From the NCBI RefSeq assembly GCF_000703045.1, contig NZ_JNLJ01000001.1, forward strand, positions 434,001-498,000: 64,000 bases of DNA. Reading direction: 5' to 3'. The translations under genes were made by a program, and so were the position numbers. Below the pieces are notes generated by a model. That model did not search any database, had not been told where the DNA came from, and saw only the letters and a program-made list of their open reading frames with translations. This document shows, piece by piece, positions 42,488 through 52,799 of the stretch. The stretch is from Persephonella sp. IF05-L8 (GTDB taxonomy: Bacteria > Aquificota > Aquificia > Aquificales > Hydrogenothermaceae). Each line of letters begins with the position of its first letter. Positions within the stretch are counted from its first letter, which is position 1.

Positions 42488-42870
42488 AAAGGATTTTTAT
42501 CTCTATTTTTCTTTATACTCTTTTCTTAGGAGGATTTATTTCTGTTATAACAGGTTATTATTTTTTAAATATTGATGAGCTGTCTTTATATAAGAAATTT
42601 ATCCCTGAAAATAAAACTGTTAGTATTGTTTTATATGATGGAAAGCATTTAAGCGGTCAGATAAAAGCAATAGAAAGAAAAAATGATAAGATTGTTTTAT
42701 CTGTTGATGGTCAAAAAATTCCTGTGGAAAAAATTAGGTTTATCGATAAAACAGATATAAATAGTATCGTTATTAATCAGCTCTCCCATAATGGAACAAT
42801 AGGAATAATACTGGCAGGTTTTGGTGGTTTTTTTATGATTTTGTCTGTTTTATTGAAAGATTATATATAA
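42484..42870 (+). CDS. Unknown two-helix membrane protein
   Basis: The 128-residue protein has one N-terminal helix (about 5-28) and one C-terminal helix (about 103-122). Between them is a soluble domain of about 60 residues that reads like a small beta barrel (TVSIVLYDGKHLSGQIKAIERKNDKIVLSV), reminiscent of Sm-like or LSM folds. The topology would put that domain on the periplasmic or cytoplasmic side with both ends opposite. No family is recognised. It overlaps cvpA by four bases. Confidence 0.65.
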   Translation: MKRIFISIFLYTLFLGGFISVITGYYFLNIDELSLYKKFIPENKTVSIVLYDGKHLSGQIKAIERKNDKIVLSVDGQKIPVEKIRFIDKTDINSIVINQLSHNGTIGIILAGFGGFFMILSVLLKDYI

Positions 42871-42872
42871 AA

Positions 42873-42891
42873 CAGGGGAGTATATCCCCTG
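42873..42891 (-). terminator. Terminator between convergent genes, mainly for purD
   Basis: A 7-base-pair stem CAGGGGA / TCCCCTG with loop GTATA is followed on the minus strand by TTTTATATATAA. It lies directly after the purD stop and just after the plus-strand membrane gene stop. Confidence 0.6.
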
Positions 42892-42892
42892 C

Positions 42893-44176
<1,284 letters not shown>

Positions 44177-45463
44177 CTATTTCACCTCTCCATCTATATT
44201 ATTTAAAGCATCTAATTCAGGCTGAACAATATAGTCATAAGTTTCCCTTTCTCTAATCAGATATGCCCTGTTGCCATCTATTAGAACTTCTGCTGCTCTG
44301 GGTCTTGTGTTATAGTTTGAGGCCATTGAAAATCCATAGGCGCCTGCACTCATAACAGCAAGAAAATCTCCCCTCTGGACATTGTCTATCTCCCTATCAA
44401 GTGCAAAGAAATCCCCTGTTTCACAGATAGGTCCCACTATATCAGCCACTAATTTTTCCTTCTTCTTTTCTACAGAAATAATATGATGGTAAGCGTTATA
44501 CATTGCCGGTCTGAGCAGGTCATTCATACCAGCATCTATTATGATAAAGTGTTTATCTCCTTTGTCTTTCAGGAATAATACCTGAGATACCAGTATGCCA
44601 GCCTCTCCTATTAAAGACCTTCCCGGCTCAATAAGCAGTTTAAGTCCAGTTTCACGAACTGCTGGAATGACTACTTCTGCCAGTTCTTTCGGATGGGGTG
44701 GATTGTCTTCAGGTTTGTATTTAATTCCAAGTCCACCACCAATATCTATATGCTTAAGATTTATTCCCTTTTTCTGTAGTTTTAATACCAGTTCCACAGT
44801 TTTTTCAACAGCTTCTTTATATGGGGAAACATCCATAATTTGTGAACCAATATGACAGTGGATACCAACAAGATTAAGATTTGGCAGTTTATCTGCTTTT
44901 AAAAATGCCTCTTCAGCATCTTCCATATCTATGCCAAACTTACTTTTTTTCATTCCTGTTGAGATATAAGGATGTGTTTTCGGGTCAACATCAGGGTTTA
45001 TTCTAATAGACACATTTGCTTTTTTACCTAATTTTCCAGCAAGTTCATTTAAAACATCCAGTTCCATTAAACTCTCAACATTAAAGGAAAGTATTCCTGT
45101 ATCAATAGCCTGAATTAGCTCATTATCCGTTTTACCTACCCCTGCATAAACAATTTTATCTGGAGGAAATCCTGCCTTTAATCCTCTGTAAAGCTCTCCT
45201 CCCGAAACAATATCAAGCCCAAGTCCATGTTTGTTAAATATTTTTAAAATAGACAGATTAGAGTTTGCCTTTGCTGCATAACATATCTGGGTTGGATAAC
45301 CTGAAAAAGCCTCTTTATATTGCTTTATTTTGTTTTCTATTGCCTTTTTGCTGTATATATAAACAGGAGTTCCATATTCAGCAGTGATATCTTTAACAGA
45401 AATATCTTCACAAAAAAGTTGATTTCCTTTATATCTAAAATAAGAGTTGAAAGGTTCTTCCAT
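44177..45463 (-). CDS. lysA: Diaminopimelate decarboxylase
   Basis: The 428-residue PLP enzyme makes lysine from meso-DAP. It shows YGTPVYIYSKKAIENKI, ICYAAKANSNLSILKI (PLP lysine), HCHIGSQIMD, DIGGGLGIKYKPEDNPP, LLIEPGRSLIGEAG and GPICETGDFFALDREI. The AGGA before the ATG is adequate. It is divergent from minC, with about 90 bases between. Confidence 0.96.
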   Translation of the reverse strand: MEEPFNSYFRYKGNQLFCEDISVKDITAEYGTPVYIYSKKAIENKIKQYKEAFSGYPTQICYAAKANSNLSILKIFNKHGLGLDIVSGGELYRGLKAGFPPDKIVYAGVGKTDNELIQAIDTGILSFNVESLMELDVLNELAGKLGKKANVSIRINPDVDPKTHPYISTGMKKSKFGIDMEDAEEAFLKADKLPNLNLVGIHCHIGSQIMDVSPYKEAVEKTVELVLKLQKKGINLKHIDIGGGLGIKYKPEDNPPHPKELAEVVIPAVRETGLKLLIEPGRSLIGEAGILVSQVLFLKDKGDKHFIIIDAGMNDLLRPAMYNAYHHIISVEKKKEKLVADIVGPICETGDFFALDREIDNVQRGDFLAVMSAGAYGFSMASNYNTRPRAAEVLIDGNRAYLIRERETYDYIVQPELDALNNIDGEVK

Positions 45464-45488
45464 ATTTTTCAGGAATTCCTCCTATAAA

Positions 45489-45518
45489 TTGAAATCTTAC
45501 TCTAAGGTATATTATGAT
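45489..45518 (+). promoter_or_regulatory. Possible promoter for minCDE
   Basis: TTGAAA (45489-45494) and TATGAT (45513-45518), separated by 18 bases, precede the minC start by about 36 bases. It is the only decent match in the lysA-minC gap. Confidence 0.35.
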
Positions 45519-45553
45519 AGTTTATATACAAAAATTACTCAAGAGAGATAACT

Positions 45554-46165
45554 TTGGGATTAGAGATTAAAGGTGTCACTGTTCCAGCTTTACTTATTAA
45601 ATTAGACAAAAATAAATCCCTTGAAGAAAATTTAAAAGAATTAGAGGAAAAATTATCCTCTGCATTTTTTAAAGGTTCTGTTTCAATACTTGATATATCC
45701 GATATAGACTATTCTGATGAAGAAATACAAAAAATTGAAGAATTACTAAAAAAATACAATACTAAAGTTTTAGGCTACAAAAACGAAAAAAAGGAAAAAC
45801 CAAAGAGACAGATACCTGAAATCACAGAAAAGAAATCACTGAAAATTATTAACAAAACCCTGAGAAGCGGCCAGAGAATAGAGTATGACGGAGATGTCCT
45901 TGTTATAGGAGATGTCAATCCTGACGCATATATAATTGCTTCAGGAAACATCATAGTAATGGGTGCCCTCAGGGGTGTTGTTCATGCAGGAGCTAACGGG
46001 GATGAAACAGCAACTGTTATGGCACTTAAGTTAATGCCACAGCAGTTAAGAATAGCAAGCTTCTATACAAGAGCTCCTGATAATATTGAGCAACAAGAAA
46101 TGCCTGAGTATCCAGAAAAGGCATACATTGATGGAAATAGCATTGTTATAGAAAGTATCAAATAA
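45554..46165 (+). CDS. minC: Septum site-determining protein MinC
   Basis: The 203-residue division inhibitor blocks FtsZ assembly at the poles. The N-terminal domain is divergent; the C-terminal beta-helix is clear: KTLRSGQRIEYDGDVLVIGDVNPDAYIIASGNIIVMGALRGVVHAG. The start is TTG at 45554 with AAGAGAG upstream, since no ATG precedes the conserved part. It is followed by minD and minE. Confidence 0.93.
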   Translation: MGLEIKGVTVPALLIKLDKNKSLEENLKELEEKLSSAFFKGSVSILDISDIDYSDEEIQKIEELLKKYNTKVLGYKNEKKEKPKRQIPEITEKKSLKIINKTLRSGQRIEYDGDVLVIGDVNPDAYIIASGNIIVMGALRGVVHAGANGDETATVMALKLMPQQLRIASFYTRAPDNIEQQEMPEYPEKAYIDGNSIVIESIK

Positions 46166-46187
46166 ACAAGAAGTAGGGGTATTAATT

Positions 46188-46973
46188 ATGACAGCAAGAG
46201 TTTTTGTTGTAACATCAGGAAAAGGTGGGGTAGGAAAAACCACAGTAACAGCCAATATAGCCACAGCACTGGCTAAAATGGGAAAAAAGGTGCTTACAAT
46301 AGATGCAGATATAGGACTTAGAAATCTGGATATGATACTGGGACTGGAAAACAGAATTGTTTATGACATTGTGGATGTTGTTGAAGGAAGAGTTCCGGCA
46401 AAAAAAGCACTGGTTAAGGATAAGAGAGGAAATCCACTTTATCTACTACCAGCTGCACAGACAAAAGATAAAGATGCAGTTAAACCTGAGCAGTTACAAG
46501 AAGTTGTTGATGAGCTCAGAGAGGAATTTGATTATATATTTATAGATTCTCCAGCTGGTATAGAAGGGGGATTTAAAACAGCTGCAACCCCTGCCGATGA
46601 AGCACTTGTAGTCACAAATCCAGAAGTATCCTCTGTTAGAGATGCAGACAGGATAATTGGCTTGTTAGAGAAAATGGAAAAGGAAAACATAAAACTAATT
46701 ATTAACAGAATAAGACCTCATCAGGTCAAGAAAGGAGAGATGTTATCTGTTGAAGATATAGAAGAGATACTCCAAATTCCAAAAATAGGAATAGTTCCGG
46801 ATGAAGAAAAAATGGTGGATTTTACAAACAAAGGAGAACCTATAGTTCTCCATGAGGAATATGCAGCAGGAAAAGCATTAATGAATATCGCAAGAAGACT
46901 TGAAGGGGAAAACATCCCATTTAATGAATTAGAAGTTAAAAAAGGATTTTTTGCAAGGTTATTTGGGAGGTAA
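46188..46973 (+). CDS. minD: Septum site-determining ATPase MinD
   Basis: The 261-residue deviant-Walker ATPase shows VTSGKGGVGKTTVTANIATALA, IDADIGLRNLDMILGLENRIVYDIVDVV and FIDSPAGIEGGF, and ends in an amphipathic membrane-targeting helix (KKGFFARLFGR). It recruits MinC to the membrane and cycles with MinE. It lies 2 bases before minE. Confidence 0.96.
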   Translation: MTARVFVVTSGKGGVGKTTVTANIATALAKMGKKVLTIDADIGLRNLDMILGLENRIVYDIVDVVEGRVPAKKALVKDKRGNPLYLLPAAQTKDKDAVKPEQLQEVVDELREEFDYIFIDSPAGIEGGFKTAATPADEALVVTNPEVSSVRDADRIIGLLEKMEKENIKLIINRIRPHQVKKGEMLSVEDIEEILQIPKIGIVPDEEKMVDFTNKGEPIVLHEEYAAGKALMNIARRLEGENIPFNELEVKKGFFARLFGR

Positions 46974-46975
46974 TA

Positions 46976-47227
46976 ATGTCGTTATTTGACCTGTTTAAAA
47001 GAAAAAAATCGTCCGACGTAGCCAAAAAAAGATTAATGATGGTTTTATCTTATGAAAGGAAAGGGCTGCCACCAAATTTTGCAGAAATACTGCAAAAGGA
47101 TTTGATACAGGTGTTTTCAAAATATCCCCAGTTTGATTCCCATAGAATAGAAGTTGAGATAAAAAATGATGGTTATGTAGACCAGCTGTGGATTAGTATA
47201 CCATTTGCCAAGGAAGAAAGCGAGTAA
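46976..47227 (+). CDS. minE: Cell division topological factor MinE
   Basis: The 83-residue protein has the N-terminal membrane/MinD-binding segment (MSLFDLFKRKKSSDVAKKRLMMVL) and the dimerising domain (LQKDLIQVFSKYPQFDSHRIEVEI). It stimulates MinD ATPase and sets pole-to-pole oscillation. The intact minCDE set implies mid-cell division by the oscillating Min system. hisG starts 3 bases later. Confidence 0.93.
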   Translation: MSLFDLFKRKKSSDVAKKRLMMVLSYERKGLPPNFAEILQKDLIQVFSKYPQFDSHRIEVEIKNDGYVDQLWISIPFAKEESE

Positions 47228-47230
47228 TCT

Positions 47231-47866
47231 ATGGAAAAGCTGACAGTTGCTTTACCTAAGGGAAGACTGTTTGACCAGACTATACAAATTTTTAAAGAGA
47301 GTGGTATTTTAGAGGAAGAAGTTCAGCAGAACTCAAGGAAACTTATTCTGGAAACTACTGATTTCAGGTTTTTACTTGTCCGAGCAAAAGATGTTCCAAC
47401 CTATGTGGAATATGGTGTTGCTGACCTTGGGGTAGCCGGTGATGATTTATTAATGGAACTGAAACCAGATGTTTACAGACCTGTTGATTTAGGTATTGGA
47501 GCCTGCACAATTATGGTTGCAGGACTTCCACAGGATAGGGAAAAATATTTTTCTAATCCAACATCTCTAAAAATCTCAACAAAATACCCAAATATAGCAA
47601 GGGAGTTTTTTAGTAAAAAAGGTATAGAAGCTCAAGTTATAGAGCTTTACGGTTCAATAGAACTTGCCCCACTGGTAGGTCTTTCTGAGTTTATTGTGGA
47701 TATTGTTGAAACAGGAAGAACTCTAAGGGAAAATGGTCTGGTGGTTATAGAAGAGATAGCTCCATCTTCAGCAAAATTAATTGTTAACAGGGCAACCTAT
47801 AAAACTAAAAATCAAAAAGTTATGGATATTATAGAAAAACTTGAAAATACACTTGTTAAGGGGTAA
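47231..47866 (+). CDS. hisG: ATP phosphoribosyltransferase, short form
   Basis: The 211-residue catalytic subunit starts histidine synthesis (ATP + PRPP). It shows VALPKGRLFDQTIQIFKESGI, LLVRAKDVPTYVEYGVADLGVAGDD and the PRPP loop IVDIVETGRTLRENGL. It lacks the C-terminal regulatory domain of long HisG, so it should need HisZ, which is not in the window. hisD lies at 62441-63733, so his genes are dispersed. Confidence 0.95.
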   Translation: MEKLTVALPKGRLFDQTIQIFKESGILEEEVQQNSRKLILETTDFRFLLVRAKDVPTYVEYGVADLGVAGDDLLMELKPDVYRPVDLGIGACTIMVAGLPQDREKYFSNPTSLKISTKYPNIAREFFSKKGIEAQVIELYGSIELAPLVGLSEFIVDIVETGRTLRENGLVVIEEIAPSSAKLIVNRATYKTKNQKVMDIIEKLENTLVKG

Positions 47867-47869
47867 CAA

Positions 47870-49324
47870 ATGGGACACCACCATGAAAAGCATATAGCCA
47901 TAATACTGGCAGCAGGAAAAGGAACCAGATTTAAATCTAAAAAGCCCAAGGTAATTCATAAAATCCTTGGGAAACCTATGATACATTATGTTTCCCTTGC
48001 TGCACGATGGAGCAACCCAGAAAAAATCATATATGTTGTAGGTCATGAAAAACGGCAAGTAATTAAAGCAATAAACTGTCTTAATTGTGTTTATGTAGAA
48101 CAGGAAGAACAACTGGGAACAGGTCATGCTGTAGCCCAAACCAAACCTTACTGGGAAAATTTTGATGGAATTATTATGGTTCTCAACGGAGACTTACCCC
48201 TCGTTGAAGGGGAAACATTGAAAAACGCAGTTAAATATATGGAAGCCTTACTTAAATTTGAAGGGGCTTTTGTTGAGGGAAATGTTGACCCCAACTACCG
48301 AAATGAAAATATTGCAGGTGTTGTGATAACAACAGTAGTTCCAAATCCTCTGGGATATGGAAGAATTATAAAAGACAAAAACCACAGAATAATAAAAATA
48401 GTTGAAGAAAAGGATGCTACACCTGAAGAACAGCAGATAAACGAAATAAATACAGGAATTTATCTATTCTATGCCCCCTATCTAAAACAGGTAATAGATA
48501 AACTGGAAAATAACAACGCACAGAAAGAATACTATCTTACAGATGTGATACAGCTTCTAAATGAGATGGGCAAAGAGGTTTATGCTCTCCTTATCCCAGA
48601 TTACACTCAGTTTATAGGGGTTAACGACAGATGGGATTTAGCAAAAGCAGAAAATATCCTCAGGATGAAATATCTCCAGTTCTGGTCTTATGCAGGAACC
48701 ACATTTCACAATCCTGAAACAGTTTATATAGAGTTTGATGTGGAATTATCTCCAGATGTTGAGATATATCAAGGTGTATCCCTGAAAGGCAGAACAACAA
48801 TAGGGGAAGATACTGTAATAGAAGAAAATGCCACAATTATAAACTCTAAAATAGGCAAAAATGTAAAAATTCTGAAAGGTTCAATAATAGAAAACTCCGT
48901 AATAGAAGACAATGCTGTTGTTGGGCCATACGCAAGAATAAGAAACAACTCTGTTATAAAACAAAATGCCCAGATAGGCAATTTTGTAGAGGTAAAAAAC
49001 TCCACAATAGGAGAAAACACCGCAGCCAAACATCTTACTTATCTTGGTGATGCAGAGATAGGAAAGGATGTAAATATTGGGGCAGGAACAATAACATGCA
49101 ATTACGATGGTTTCCAGAAGCATAAAACTGTAATAAAAGACAAAGCCTTTATCGGCAGTGATACTATGCTTGTGGCTCCTATAACAATAGGGGAAGAAGC
49201 AATAACAGGTTCAGGTTCAGTAATAACCAAGGATGTTCCAGACAAAGCCCTTGCTATAGAAAGAAATCAGCAAAAAATAATAGAGAATTATGCAGAAAAA
49301 AGGAAAAAGAAACATGAAAAATAG
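47870..49324 (+). CDS. glmU: Bifunctional GlcN-1-P acetyltransferase / GlcNAc-1-P uridyltransferase
   Basis: The 484-residue enzyme makes UDP-GlcNAc for peptidoglycan and LPS. The N-terminal pyrophosphorylase shows ILAAGKGTRFKSKKPKVIHK, EQLGTGHAVAQ, LNGDLPLVEG; the C-terminal left-handed beta-helix from about residue 265 has hexapeptide repeats and KHLTYLGDAEIGKDVNIGAGTITCNYDG. It starts with a short His-containing tail (MGHHHEKH). It ends 11 bases inside the next gene. Confidence 0.96.
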   Translation: MGHHHEKHIAIILAAGKGTRFKSKKPKVIHKILGKPMIHYVSLAARWSNPEKIIYVVGHEKRQVIKAINCLNCVYVEQEEQLGTGHAVAQTKPYWENFDGIIMVLNGDLPLVEGETLKNAVKYMEALLKFEGAFVEGNVDPNYRNENIAGVVITTVVPNPLGYGRIIKDKNHRIIKIVEEKDATPEEQQINEINTGIYLFYAPYLKQVIDKLENNNAQKEYYLTDVIQLLNEMGKEVYALLIPDYTQFIGVNDRWDLAKAENILRMKYLQFWSYAGTTFHNPETVYIEFDVELSPDVEIYQGVSLKGRTTIGEDTVIEENATIINSKIGKNVKILKGSIIENSVIEDNAVVGPYARIRNNSVIKQNAQIGNFVEVKNSTIGENTAAKHLTYLGDAEIGKDVNIGAGTITCNYDGFQKHKTVIKDKAFIGSDTMLVAPITIGEEAITGSGSVITKDVPDKALAIERNQQKIIENYAEKRKKKHEK

Positions 49325-50174
49325 ATTAATAACTCTGATTACATTGCTTTTTATAGGGTTTGCTCCTGCAAAGGATAATATCCAGCTTTTTGACAAAATA
49401 GTTATGGTGGTAAACGGATATCCTGTTCTCCAGTCAGAGCTGGAACTGGCAATGCAGTGGTTTGGAACAACAGACAAAAAACAGGCAGCCCAAAAACTAA
49501 TAGACCAGATACTTGTAGCACAGACAGCTGAAAAATATGGAATAAGAGTTTCCCCAGATGAAATAAATCAGGCAATTCTACGAATGGCAAAAGCAAACGG
49601 AATAAACAGTATAGAAGAATTTAAGAAAAAGCTTGAAAGCCAGAATATATCCTTTAGTGAGTTTAAAGACCTTGTAAAAAGAGAACTCCTTGTCCAGAGA
49701 TACATTCAGATTTATATAAGAAGAAGTATGTTTGGTGGAATTAAAGAAGGCAAGGAAGAAAAACTCAGAAAAATCAGAATAATATTCCTCTCAAGCCAGA
49801 AGCCAGATTTTAAAGAAAAATATAATCTGATTAAAGAAAAACTTACTCCTGAAAATTTTGCAGAAATGGCAAAAAAATACTCCGATGACCCTTTAACAGC
49901 AGAAAAAGGAGGTTTACTGGGAGAAGTCAAAAAGGGCGACCTGGTATCATCCCTTGATGAAAGAATATGGCAGCACAAAGTAGGGGATATATTTGAAGTA
50001 CCAGACAAAAAAGGAATTTATTTTGTTTATATTGAAAAAGAAGAAAACAAAATGGTTCAACAACCACCAAAAGGTGAAGAAATTCAAAAACAGCTTAAAA
50101 AAGAGTTTGAAATACAGCTTAAAAAGCTCAGACAGCAGGCATCTATAGAGTATTTAGATAAATCTCTACAGTAG
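49314..50174 (+). CDS. SurA-like periplasmic peptidyl-prolyl isomerase
   Basis: The 286-residue protein has a signal peptide ([18 protein letters not shown]), a SurA_N-like helical chaperone part ([41 protein letters not shown]) and one PpiC rotamase domain (about 150-240: [24 protein letters not shown]). It would escort outer-membrane proteins in the periplasm. The ATG at 49314 has AGGAAAA upstream; an earlier in-frame codon (49290) lies deep in glmU and would spoil the signal peptide. Confidence 0.88.
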   Translation: MKNRLITLITLLFIGFAPAKDNIQLFDKIVMVVNGYPVLQSELELAMQWFGTTDKKQAAQKLIDQILVAQTAEKYGIRVSPDEINQAILRMAKANGINSIEEFKKKLESQNISFSEFKDLVKRELLVQRYIQIYIRRSMFGGIKEGKEEKLRKIRIIFLSSQKPDFKEKYNLIKEKLTPENFAEMAKKYSDDPLTAEKGGLLGEVKKGDLVSSLDERIWQHKVGDIFEVPDKKGIYFVYIEKEENKMVQQPPKGEEIQKQLKKEFEIQLKKLRQQASIEYLDKSLQ

Positions 50175-50182
50175 GGGAAAAA

Positions 50183-51193
50183 ATGATTAAAGAGCTGATA
50201 AGAAAAATTACTGAATTTAAGGATTTATCTCCTGAAGAAACGGAAAATCTTTTTTCTTTACTTATGAAAGGGGAACTCACAGATGCCCAGATAGGTGCCG
50301 TCCTCGTTGGACTTAAAATGAAAGGCGAGACAGTTGATGAAATATCCTCTGCCGCCAAAATAATGAGAAAAAATGCAGTTAAAGTCCCTGTTAAAGATAA
50401 ATCAAATCTTGTTGATACCTGTGGGACTGGTGGAGATAAAATAAATACTTTTAATGTGTCCACAATAACTGCATTTGTTGTTGCAGGAGCAGGGGCAAAG
50501 GTTGCAAAACACGGAAACAGGTCAGTTTCCTCAAAATGTGGCAGTGCAGATATAATGGAAGCCCTTGGTATCAATATAGAAATGCCTCCTGAAAAGGCAG
50601 CAAAAGCCCTTGAAGAAATCGGACTGGCATTTCTATTTGCACCTATCTATCATCCTGCAATGAAGAATGTAATTAGACAAAGAAGGGAGATAGGTGTCAG
50701 AACTATTTTTAATATACTGGGTCCCCTTTCAAATCCAGCTGAAGCAAAATATCAGCTTATGGGAGTTTATGACCAAAAACTGGTTGAACCTTTATCCAGA
50801 GTTCTGGTCAATCTCGGCATAGAGAGGGCATTTGTGGTTCACGGTATGGAAGGACTTGATGAGGTATCAATAACAGGAGAAACCCTTGTAGGAGAAGTGA
50901 ATGAAGGTGAAATAAATATCTATACTGTAAGACCGGAAGATTTTGGACTTAAATCAGCCTCTCTACAGGATATTCAGGGCGGAGACCTTGAGTATAATCT
51001 GAAAATTGCCCTTTCAATTCTTGAAGGAAAGGATAACTCTCCTAAAACAGATTTTGTTGCAATAAATGCTGCTTTTGCCCTGAAGGTGGTAGGAATTGTA
51101 GATAATATCAAAGAAGGTATTGAACTTGCAAAGGAAACCATATATTCTAAAAAGGCATACAGGGTTCTTGAAAATCTGAGAGATTTTAATTAA
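50183..51193 (+). CDS. trpD: Anthranilate phosphoribosyltransferase
   Basis: The 336-residue enzyme joins anthranilate and PRPP in tryptophan synthesis. It has the PRPP motif [40 protein letters not shown] and [30 protein letters not shown]. It is the only trp gene seen. GGGG lies before the ATG, 8 bases after the SurA-like gene. Confidence 0.96.
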   Translation: MIKELIRKITEFKDLSPEETENLFSLLMKGELTDAQIGAVLVGLKMKGETVDEISSAAKIMRKNAVKVPVKDKSNLVDTCGTGGDKINTFNVSTITAFVVAGAGAKVAKHGNRSVSSKCGSADIMEALGINIEMPPEKAAKALEEIGLAFLFAPIYHPAMKNVIRQRREIGVRTIFNILGPLSNPAEAKYQLMGVYDQKLVEPLSRVLVNLGIERAFVVHGMEGLDEVSITGETLVGEVNEGEINIYTVRPEDFGLKSASLQDIQGGDLEYNLKIALSILEGKDNSPKTDFVAINAAFALKVVGIVDNIKEGIELAKETIYSKKAYRVLENLRDFN

Positions 51194-51204
51194 GGAGGGT
51201 AAAA

Positions 51205-51516
51205 ATGGAGCTAATTCTATCTATCATTATAGCAGCTGCTTTTTTAGTACTGATGATAATAATGTTTATCCTTGGATATAAAGAAGCTCTTAAGACAAAA
51301 GTTGAAGACCCTCTTGCTCTAACAGATTTAGAAATAGTTGGAGAAGGATGGGACAAGGATACTTTCATTGAGTTTGAAAAGATAATTGATATTTTAGGTA
51401 GAGAACCTAATGAAGATGAGATGAGAATTTTCCTCAATCTTGTGGAAGAAGGATATCACGGGGATACTCTTTTACACAAATTCTTAGAAGAATTAAAAAA
51501 ACATCAGCATCACTAA
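51205..51516 (+). CDS. Unknown single-helix membrane-anchored protein
   Basis: The 103-residue protein has one N-terminal membrane helix (ELILSIIIAAAFLVLMIIMFIL) and an acidic helical cytosolic part (WDKDTFIEFEKIIDILGREPNEDEMRIF), ending in a His-rich tail (KKHQHH). AAGGAGG precedes the ATG and AAAGGAGG follows its stop for fabL. No family is recognised. It lies in an operon between trpD and fabL. Confidence 0.7.
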   Translation: MELILSIIIAAAFLVLMIIMFILGYKEALKTKVEDPLALTDLEIVGEGWDKDTFIEFEKIIDILGREPNEDEMRIFLNLVEEGYHGDTLLHKFLEELKKHQHH

Positions 51517-51528
51517 AGGAGGATATAA

Positions 51529-52314
51529 ATGGCCTGTAAAGAGCTTGAGGGAAAACTTGCATTTATAACAGGGGGAAGCAGAGGAATAGGTAAAGCTATT
51601 GCCCTTAAACTTGCTGAAATGGGGGCAGATGTAATAATTAACTACTACAAAAACAAAGAAAAAGCTGATGAAGTTGTAAAGGAAATAGAAAGTAAAGGTG
51701 TAAAGGGATACGCAATTCAGGGAGATTTTGGAAAAAAAGAGGATATAGACAGGGTTTTTGATGAGATAAAAGAAAAATTTGGATATCTGGATATTTTTGT
51801 CAGCAATGCAGTTGCTTCTGGAAGGGAAGTTGTAGGTGGATTTGCACCATTTTTAAGACTTAAAGAAAAAGGAACAAGAAGGATTTTTGATATAACAGTT
51901 ATGGGTTTTATCTGGAGCACACAGAGGGCTGTTCCTCTTATGGAAGGAAGAGAAGGAAAAATTATAGCTATCTCTTCTACAGGAACCAGAGATTATATGC
52001 CTAATTATGCAATACATGGTGCAGCAAAATCAGCATTGGAAGCATTAGTTAGATATGCGGCTGTTGAGTTTGGACCTAAAGGAATTAATGTAAACACAGT
52101 TTCAGGGGGACCCATAGATACAGAGGCTATCCAGCTGTTCCCTAACTACGAAGAGGTAAAAGAAGGAACAATAAAACTGACACCCCTTGGAAGAATGGGA
52201 ATGCCTGAGGATATTGCAGGGGTTGTTGGATTTCTCTGTACACCTGATGCAAAATGGATACAGGGACAGACTATTATAGTAGACGGTGGATTATCTCTTG
52301 TAAGGGGGCGTTAA
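51529..52314 (+). CDS. fabL: Enoyl-[acyl-carrier-protein] reductase, FabL type (SDR)
   Basis: The 261-residue short-chain dehydrogenase has the cofactor site ITGGSRGIGKAIALKLAEMGADV and SNAVASGRE. The tyrosine and lysine are spaced Y-x6-K (YAIHGAAKSALEALVRY) and the region SGGPIDTEAIQLFPNYEE is typical of FabL, not of FabG (Y-x3-K). It likely catalyses the last reduction step of fatty acid elongation using NADPH. It converges with a minus-strand gene through a TTAA stop overlap (52311-52314). Confidence 0.88.
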   Translation: MACKELEGKLAFITGGSRGIGKAIALKLAEMGADVIINYYKNKEKADEVVKEIESKGVKGYAIQGDFGKKEDIDRVFDEIKEKFGYLDIFVSNAVASGREVVGGFAPFLRLKEKGTRRIFDITVMGFIWSTQRAVPLMEGREGKIIAISSTGTRDYMPNYAIHGAAKSALEALVRYAAVEFGPKGINVNTVSGGPIDTEAIQLFPNYEEVKEGTIKLTPLGRMGMPEDIAGVVGFLCTPDAKWIQGQTIIVDGGLSLVRGR

Positions 52315-52799
52315 TTTTCTACTGCCCCTTTCTCAATCATTCTTGATAAATGACCAAATGTCATTGATATCTCATTTATCATATTAAATACTTCAGGGTT
52401 TACAGCCTTTAGTTTTTCAGGGGTTTCAATAAACTCATCAAACTCAAGTAGTAGCTCCCCAAGGACATCAATTATATGGCGGTCGTAAACTATTAAGTTT
52501 TCCAGAAAGACAGGCATTGAGGGCTCTATGGCAGGTAAAGTGAACATAATCCACGCCACAGTTTCTGAGGAAATTATTGATATAGTTCTGAGGGTATCTC
52601 TGTCATTTATTTCTTGGGAAAGCTGAATAAGGTCTTTTGTTTTGCTGAGGCTGTTTGAGAATTTATCAAAGATAAAAACACTATCCTGCACACTTATTTT
52701 TTTCTGATTGTTTATCAGCTTTTCTATTTTATTTCTGTTATCTATAACATAACTTTCCAGTTCGCCTATCAAGTAATGTATATAAACATTTTTCTCCAT
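52311..52799 (-). CDS. Unknown helical protein in the flhF-flhG-fliA operon
   Basis: The 162-residue, mostly alpha-helical soluble protein has no signal peptide (HYLIGELESYVIDNRNKIEKLINNQKK, FLENLIVYDRHIIDVLGELLLEFDEFIETPEK). It starts immediately after fliA, with no gap. No family is recognised; the helical-bundle look and location make a flagellar, chemotaxis or sigma-factor-associated role possible, but that is only context. It converges with fabL, sharing a stop overlap. Confidence 0.7.
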   Translation of the reverse strand: MEKNVYIHYLIGELESYVIDNRNKIEKLINNQKKISVQDSVFIFDKFSNSLSKTKDLIQLSQEINDRDTLRTISIISSETVAWIMFTLPAIEPSMPVFLENLIVYDRHIIDVLGELLLEFDEFIETPEKLKAVNPEVFNMINEISMTFGHLSRMIEKGAVEN

